Shown here: in pieces, positions 54,757 through 64,000 of the stretch
Layout of the letters: every line of letters starts with the position of its first letter
Numbering within the stretch: position 1 is the first letter of the stretch
Assembly: GCA_947650285.1 (NCBI GenBank)
Contig: CANTFL010001052.1
Location: 62,001-126,000, forward strand
DNA length: 64,000 nucleotides
Origin: Hyaloperonospora brassicae
Lineage: Eukaryota > Oomycota > Peronosporomycetes > Peronosporales > Peronosporaceae
Direction of reading: 5' to 3'
Translations under genes and position numbers: made by a program
Notes under the pieces: model-generated
Database searches by the model: none
Told to the model about the DNA's origin: nothing
Seen by the model: only the letters and a program-made list of their open reading frames with translations

Positions 54757-55680
54757 ATGCACACTGGGCGACCGTGCGAGGCCACACCAGCTGAAGTAGC
54801 ACTTGTGCGCCAGGACTTGGGCTTCGTGCCCACGAACCTCGTGCGCGTGAGCGCGTTCGTCGACAGCCACGGCCGCACGTCGCGCAGATGCGACGACTCG
54901 GGTGACTACCGACCCGCTGTGCTGCTGCTCTATCCTTTGCGGAACGCCGAGTCGGCGTACAAGAAGAAGCAGCGCGCCCAAGTGGAGCCCTTTCCGACCA
55001 TCTATTGGCTGTCGTCCCCCGCGCTCAAGGCCCGTGTGTCTGCCCTCGAAGACCAGCAGTTTGTATTGACGCTGCAGCATCGATTGGATACGAACGAAGG
55101 CGCAAAAGAGGTGGGTACAACGAGTTCCAGTTAGTTGGCCGTGACACAGTGCGCGCTCTGTTTTGTGGTCCACAGCGCTCGAATGTGACTCATTATTCCA
55201 AAGCGCTCGAATGTGACTCATTATTCCAAAGTGCTCGACAATGACTCATTATTTCGAGGAAACCCGAGGCGTTTGGCTCATTATTTCGAAGCGCTTTGTT
55301 TTCGACATTTCCAACAGCGGCTTGTTCTTCCCGTTTCTAAGCGCTCTGTTTGTCTGTTTGTTTGTTTGTGGGACTGCTGTTTGTGGGACGCCTTTTTTGT
55401 GACGTGTGATGGGGTGCAGAAAATGGCCGAGTGCCACCGCGCGTACGCCGCAGAGCGCTGGGATATGATGACGTCCGACGACGTGGCGCTTGTCAAGAGC
55501 CGGCGGTGGGAGTTTGTCCTGCGCGACGTCGGGATTGCCGGTATCCGTGACTTCACGAACGTCAAGTGCCTCCACACCCACTACGCCCACTATCTGGCCA
55601 CGGGCACGAACCTCATCGGCGAATGGGTACAGGAACTGCTCGACGGCGTAGCGCTTGACGAGCTGAAAGCAGTGACGTGA
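54757..55680 (+). CDS. DUF501 family protein, two exons
   Basis: A 204-residue product from exons 54757-55110 and 55420-55680 (309-bp intron, GAG|GTGGGT...GTGCAG, phase 0). The family signature is clear: an N-terminal LGFVPTNLVRVSAF segment, then PFPTIYWLSSPALKARVSAL (DUF501 hallmark PFPT-x-W-L-x-x-P-x-L). Exon 2 carries IRDFTNVKCLHTHYAHYLAT, the conserved KCLHxHYAHYL block, and GTNLIGEWV. The function of DUF501 is unknown. It is best known from bacteria, so eukaryotic copies are of interest. The frame stays open upstream to an ATG at 54514. I chose 54757 because the extra 81 residues show no conserved text and cover a probable promoter box; this is the main doubt. Confidence 0.85.
55175..55295. 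repeat. 28-bp tandem repeat inside the DUF501 intron
   Basis: Two identical units (55175-55202 and 55203-55230) contain GAATGTGACTCATTATTCCA. Two decaying units follow to about 55295. They account for the long intron compared with neighbours. Confidence 0.8.
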
Positions 55681-55923
55681 ACGGACTACAAGTAAGCAGA
55701 ACAAGACAATGGCGGGACGGACGGCCGTGGGTATACCGTAATCGCTTCGTGTTGACGTGCCTCATCGTCGTGTCGTCGATGACGCACAACTCACTTCCAC
55801 CTCACCCACGACGGTCGCTCGACAAGAGAGTCTTGTTCTGCCTCTCTCCCTCTCTTGCGCTTGGCTCACGTGTCATGGCAGCCACGGCGCGCCACGGTCG
55901 TCAATGGCTTGGACGCTCTCTCT

Positions 55924-59856
<3,933 letters not shown>

Positions 59857-60997
59857 TCACTGCTTCGCGTTCACTTCGATCGTGTGGTCATAGTCAATCG
59901 TCGGAATGACCGACTGGATGAACTTGAGGAACAGGAAAAGGTACTGATCGCTGCGGATCTCGTTCGCAACCTGCTCGTCCGTCTCCGTGTCCCCAGGCAC
60001 GCGCGCCTTGAGGTTGGCAATAATGCGCTTCATCACAGCACCGTGCTGGCACGGGTGAATGGACGCGTGCACGAGCGCACTGCGGTGCGGGTGCGGCTCC
60101 ATCGTCACGGTGCGGTTGGCGTAGTCCTGCATAATGTCCTCAAACATCTCGTCACCACTGAGTGGCGCATTGCGCTCGTCGTAGCCAAAGAGCCACACGC
60201 GTGGCGTCTGGTAGTACTTGTCGTACGTGATGGACAAGTCGTACGTGCGCGTGCGCAAGATCGCGTCGTCTGCGTCGTCCGGTTCACTGGCCACGAGGTA
60301 ACTGCCAGTCGCCATAGGGCCAAGCGCCGCTTCATCGTCGTCTTCGTTCTCCTCGACGAGATTATCCTCGTCGTCGTACGAGCTCAAGTCCCGCACTTCG
60401 GACGCTGCAGCGGTGGGCGACCGTCCGTCCACAAAGTGCTGGTCGACAATAGCGTCCAAGATGCCTCTGCTGCTGCTGCTGCTGGTGCCCTTGCTCTTGG
60501 AAGGTCTGTGCCTGTTGCCGGAGAGCGCGCAGTCGTCCATCTCTTCTCCGAGATCGGTAATGGCGTCAGAGCTACTGCTGTCCTGAGCGTACGACGACGC
60601 AGCCACCCACTCGTCTTCTCCTTCGACAGCTTCTTCCGTCTGATAACTCTGTTCCAGCGACGTGACGCGACGGCGACACGGCACTGTTGCAGCAACATAC
60701 ACCACCACAAGAGCAACATAGTGCAGTGAGCAGTCCAGCCGCGGATTTCAGCCAATGAAAACGATTGCAAGCCACGGCCGAACCGTTGCGCGTGACGAGA
60801 AACTGCTTGTCTGGTGGCAAATAGGTGCGTCGGAGACCGGGCTCGCCGCTCTCCCACCGCCACGTGGGGCACTTGTACACGAGCAGGTCGCCAGCTTTGA
60901 CAAACTCCTCGGGCGTGAGCAGCCCCTTGTCTTCGAACGACGACTCGGTCAGCACGGGCGTCAGGTACTCGCGCACGCCGTGGAGCAGACTCTGCAT
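59857..60997 (-). CDS. ATG3: ATG3, E2-like enzyme of ATG8 lipidation, two exons
   Basis: A 346-residue autophagy enzyme that transfers ATG8 from ATG7 to phosphatidylethanolamine. Exon 1 is 60784-60997 and exon 2 is 59857-60683 (100-bp intron, phase 1, rebuilding Val in RN-V-PCRRR). The N-terminus [20 protein letters not shown] is the membrane-curvature-sensing helix and is followed by [20 protein letters not shown] and W-containing text. The middle is an acidic disordered insert (about 90-200), as in other ATG3 proteins. The E2 core has [18 protein letters not shown] and the catalytic Cys in [12 protein letters not shown]. It ends [20 protein letters not shown]. The gene is head-to-head with the Nudix gene, the two ATGs being 100 bp apart. 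Long minus and plus false frames surround it because of GC-rich codons. Confidence 0.95.
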
Positions 60998-61097
60998 CGT
61001 GTGTGTGTGTGTTCTTATAAAGCACTTGTTTCATTCGGGGAACCAGACGTCCTGTGATACTTAATATCCACTTTGTCGATTGCGCGTTGCAAGGCTT
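60998..61097. promoter_or_regulatory. Bidirectional promoter between ATG3 and NUDT22-like gene
   Basis: Only 100 bp separate the divergent start codons, so both leaders and core promoters must lie here or overlap coding exons. A GT repeat sits at 61000-61011 beside the ATG3 start, and GTTTCATTCGGGG at 61029 resembles an oomycete initiator (TCATTC). Confidence 0.5.
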
Positions 61098-62178
61098 ATG
61101 TTGCGCCACTTGATGAGCTATTCTACCCACTGCTTTGAGACGCCGCTGGCCCTGCACGAGGTCACCGTCTCGCTTTCCAGCCGCTTCAACCGCCGCATCC
61201 ACCCGGACGCCAGCGTCGAGCAACATAAGACACGAGCATGGAACCAACTTCAACACCAGACCCCTACCCTCTTCAACGCCTCGAAGTTCCGACTTCACAG
61301 CTATGCAAGTGACCATCACTCTCGCCACGACCATCACTCTCTCCACGACCATCACTCTCTCCGCGACCATCACTCTTTACTGACCTTGCATTTGGGCCTA
61401 ACGGACTACGCGTCGTACGTCGGTCTGTGCTGCTCGCCACTGGCTCGAGAGCTACTGGAGGACGGAGTGCGACTGCATGACGACCGCTTTGCGTTCCTGT
61501 CGAGGAAAGTCGGTGTCGCCGCCGTACTCGAGACCATTGACGGGTACGTGGCGCTCGTCAAGAGGAGTCAGCACGTGGGTCTCTACCAGAACTTGTACGA
61601 CACGCCTGGAGGCCATCCCGAGCCGTCCAAGTGTCAGCTGACACCCACAGTGCTGCAGACGCTGGAGGGCGACGAAGACGATCGTGACAGGCGAGTGGCA
61701 GCGGCAGAAGATGCAGCGCGACGAGAGCTGTTCCAGTCCGTTGCCGACGAAATCCATGAGGAAGTGAACGTGGGGCCGCCGCTGCAGCAGCCGCCGCAAC
61801 TGCTCGGGGTCGTGTTGCAGACGGACGCGTGCACGCCCAGTTTCTGTACGTTGAGTTGGTTGCTCGGACGTATAAGGAGGAGGAGGAGGAGGAGGGAGAG
61901 TCGAGCGGGTGGCCGGTGGTGTGTCTGATTGGTGGTCGTGACTCTTTGCTGTGGTCTGTGCAGCTTTCCACGTGCGGACGTCGTGCTCGGCTCAGGAGCT
62001 GAAGGAGCTGTACGAGGCGGGACCGGCAGACAAGTTTGAGTCGGTAGAGCTCGAGCTCTTGTCAGTGGACAAGTTGCTGGCGGAAGGACCGTCCCAGACG
62101 CTGTACGCGAGTCGATATGGATATACGTGGGATGAATTGCGTGGGGTAGTACACGCAAAAGCTGACGTTGTGCTGTGA
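61098..62178 (+). CDS. NUDT22-like Nudix hydrolase, two exons
   Basis: A 320-residue protein. Exons are 61098-61845 and 61964-62178 (118-bp intron, GTACGT...TGTGCAG, phase 1, rebuilding Ser). NUDT22 hallmarks occur in order: RFNRRIHPDASVEQHKTRAW, then TPTLFNASKFRLHS. LGLTDYASYVG follows, then VGVAAVLETIDGYVALVKRS, and then GLYQNLYDTPGGHPEPSKC. The Nudix box is the variant ELFQSVADEIHEEVN (REX2EE replaced by EIHEEVN as in NUDT22). Human NUDT22 hydrolyses UDP-glucose and UDP-galactose; the same substrate is inferred here, not shown. A tandem 18-bp insertion (61311-61380) adds a His/Ser repeat between the KFRLHS and GLTDY blocks. Upstream frame reads through TTG only; the ATG at 61098 is used. 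Confidence 0.85.
61311..61380 (+). repeat. In-frame 18-bp tandem repeat in the Nudix gene
   Basis: Four units of GACCATCACTCTCTCCAC type (61311, 61329, 61347, 61365) encode D-H-H-S-x-x. They lie in a loop that is shorter in other NUDT22 proteins and probably vary in copy number. Confidence 0.85.
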
Positions 62179-63533
62179 CGCTGCGCTGCTGCTGCAGAGA
62201 GAAGCTGCTGCTGACGCCTTCGGCAAAGGGGACGCTCGAGATATGGAAGCAGCACATGCTGCGTGCGAGACGAGAGCAGTAGAGGGACGCGCTGACGTTT
62301 TGCGTGATAGAATGTTGTAGCTGTTGCTGTTGCTGCTGCGCTGGAACGACCGAGTACCGTTGAGGTGCAAGCTGCTCGACCGTCGATCGATAGGCATGAC
62401 GGGGGCAATACGGACACCTACGAGTTCCAGTGCGCTTGCAGTATACTGGACTTGCAGGGCGGCTGCTTCATGTTCATGTGGGTAAAAGCTGGAGAAACTC
62501 GCCAATGCACTTGTCAACAGCTAGCGGACGTTCACTCGTCGACAAGGTTGGCATTCGAAGGAACTCGTTGACCCTCGTTTGTACAATTGAAGTGTCAACA
62601 ACGTTTACGTATGCCAGAACCGGTCGTGACACACAGGGACGTTCATGTTGTCAGGTGTCTCGACGCGTGCAGCAAAAGTGTCTGAGCACGGCAGTGGCGC
62701 AGGTACATGCGACTCCAGAGGGCAATAGATCCGGTCGTCAATGTTGGACGTCATGACTGGGGGGAGTTGGTCGAAGGCGAACGCGTTGCTAGCAGCGATC
62801 GAGTGGCTGGACTGCATCTCGGTCCAGCGCGGGTGTTTGCAAACCCTTATGGTTCTGCAAGTCTACAAGGCCTGCCTGGCCAGACTGCTCAGCGTGCCGT
62901 GGTAGGATCGCCATCAGTTCGTGAGCCGTAACGTGTTGCCATTCAAACAACCGGGTGTAGCGCACGTTCTTGCTGCTGGGCCTGGTGTCGGTCACGTTGG
63001 TACGGGCGACAAAGTGTTTCGTGATGGAGAGTGTGCTCGCACCGGTTGTTGAGTAGGAACCAGGTTCTGCTCGTTCGGACGTGACACACGGTTGGCAGGC
63101 GAAGTGCGACGAACAAGCACACTTCATGCCTGTCATGTGCTTGTTGCGCTCTGTTGTGCACTCGCTTGGTGGTGACCAATATGGTAGTAGCCGTCCCGGT
63201 CGCAGGTGGCCCGTTCCTCCGAAGTGCTGTTGACATGAACGACGTTCATGCTGTCCCGTCGACAGACGGCAGTGAAGATATGGCACGAGACGTACTTGAT
63301 GACTCGTTGGCGACTGTTTGGTGTCAGCTATTTGCGAGCAATGCGTCGAAAGCGCTGCCGCCACTTCACACAAAGCACAGCGTTGACGACGTGGCACGAG
63401 ACAATGGGCAGACAAGAAGTGCCGCGCGCACGACTACCGCATGAGCGTTGCATCGCAACTCTTCACAACTACCTTCATTTGGTTTACTGCCACAGCCGGG
63501 CGTTACATCGCCCAACAGCGCTGTGTCGTAGTC
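62179..63533. other. Intergenic, no supported gene
   Basis: A 208-codon minus-strand frame (62789-63415) and shorter plus frames have no recognisable domain. Words such as GACGTTCATG and GTGACACAC recur. Nothing else is seen before the 3' end of the OTC gene. Confidence 0.4.
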
Positions 63534-64000
63534 CTAGAACTTGCCCAACAGCGACGCAAAGACCGCCATGACCGTCCACAGTCGGTTCTCCGCCTCGTCA
63601 AAGACCAGCGAACGAGGTCCGTAGAACACCTGCGATCCAACAAGTCGAGACAGAATGCACCGCAACAACGACACCAACGACATCAACACGCACAATGTCA
63701 GCCCACCTGGTCAATCCAACAGCATGTGCACAATGCAGCAGCATCCACAGCGACATCGACATCGACGCGTATGACTCTGTCGTACCTCATCGTCCACCTC
63801 GTCCTGATGACGGGGCAAACAGTGCAAAAACACGTGGTCCGCGGCCGCATGCTCCAGCATCTTCGTTGTGACTTGGTAGCCGGCAAACGCGGCCAGGCGC
63901 TTTTTCGCCTCCTCCTCTTGGCCCATGCTGATCCACGTGTCCGTCGCCACGACGTGCGCGCCCTTCACGGCCTCGACCGGGTCCGTCGTCATGACCACCG
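63534..64000 (-). CDS. OTC: Ornithine carbamoyltransferase, C-terminal part (5' end outside window)
   Basis: Catalyses carbamoyl phosphate + ornithine to citrulline in arginine synthesis. Only the last two exons are inside: 63786-64000 (continuing beyond the right edge) and 63534-63629, with a 156-bp intron (GAG|GTACGA...TCGCAG, phase 0). The visible protein has [20 protein letters not shown], then GQEEE (matching the OTC block DxWxSMGQE), then [28 protein letters not shown] contains the ornithine-binding HCLP motif. Exon 2 completes [20 protein letters not shown] and ends in GKF. The visible 102 residues match the family C-terminus without gaps. The N-terminus, including any mitochondrial targeting peptide, is not in the window. 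Confidence 0.95.

Noticed and set aside
59884..60729. 281-codon plus-strand frame
   Set aside because: Antisense to ATG3 exon 2, whose family match on the minus strand is unambiguous.

Overview
This is a eukaryotic nuclear window and almost certainly comes from a plant-pathogenic oomycete (Peronosporales: Phytophthora or downy-mildew type). Three lines of evidence support this. A secreted RxLR-type effector lies at 4.3-4.9 kb and an elicitin-like secreted protein at 45.3-45.9 kb. A seven-transmembrane receptor is fused to a phosphoinositide phosphatase at 15.1-19.5 kb, which is the 'GPCR-bigram' style seen in oomycetes. The housekeeping genes are compact, with short (74-310 bp) GT-AG introns and gaps that can be as small as about 100 bp. 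I could not identify the species.

Layout. Positions 1-8.9 kb are gene-poor: a GATC-rich degenerate repeat tract (about 0.1-1.8 kb), an 846-bp PIF/Harbinger-like MITE with TAA target duplications (2955-3800), the RxLR effector on the minus strand, and a 27-bp-stem hairpin just upstream of it. Positions 9-19.5 kb hold a mitochondrial calcium uniporter pore subunit (two exons), a small three-exon protein of unknown function, an RWP-RK transcription factor and the 1471-residue 7TM-INPP4 fusion. Positions 19.5-32.6 kb are AT-richer and decayed: remnants of a LINE endonuclease and of LTR-type gag zinc knuckles, several minisatellites and perfect hairpins, and no intact gene. A ten-unit 121-bp satellite occupies 32,639-33,848, followed by about 2.3 kb without a gene.

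From 36.2 kb to the end the window is gene-rich. In order it carries PIG-A/GPI3 (-), an unrecognised 444-residue protein (-), UPF2 (+), an elicitin-like protein (-), an SLC25A44-like mitochondrial carrier (four exons, +), a small TPR protein (+), a DUF726/TMCO4-type hydrolase (-), a DUF501 protein (two exons, +), a Rab2-like GTPase with an altered G4 motif (two exons, -), ATG3 (two exons, -) head-to-head with a NUDT22-like Nudix hydrolase (two exons, +), and the 3' end of ornithine carbamoyltransferase (-), which runs off the right edge.

The genes do not form one pathway. They are independent eukaryotic loci for membrane trafficking, autophagy, GPI-anchor synthesis, mRNA surveillance, mitochondrial transport and arginine synthesis, interspersed with host-interaction genes in or next to repeat-rich stretches. 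Exon joins were worked out by hand from GT-AG sites, reading phase and family alignment remembered from knowledge. No database search was run. Percentages, domain borders and orthology are therefore judgements from reading.
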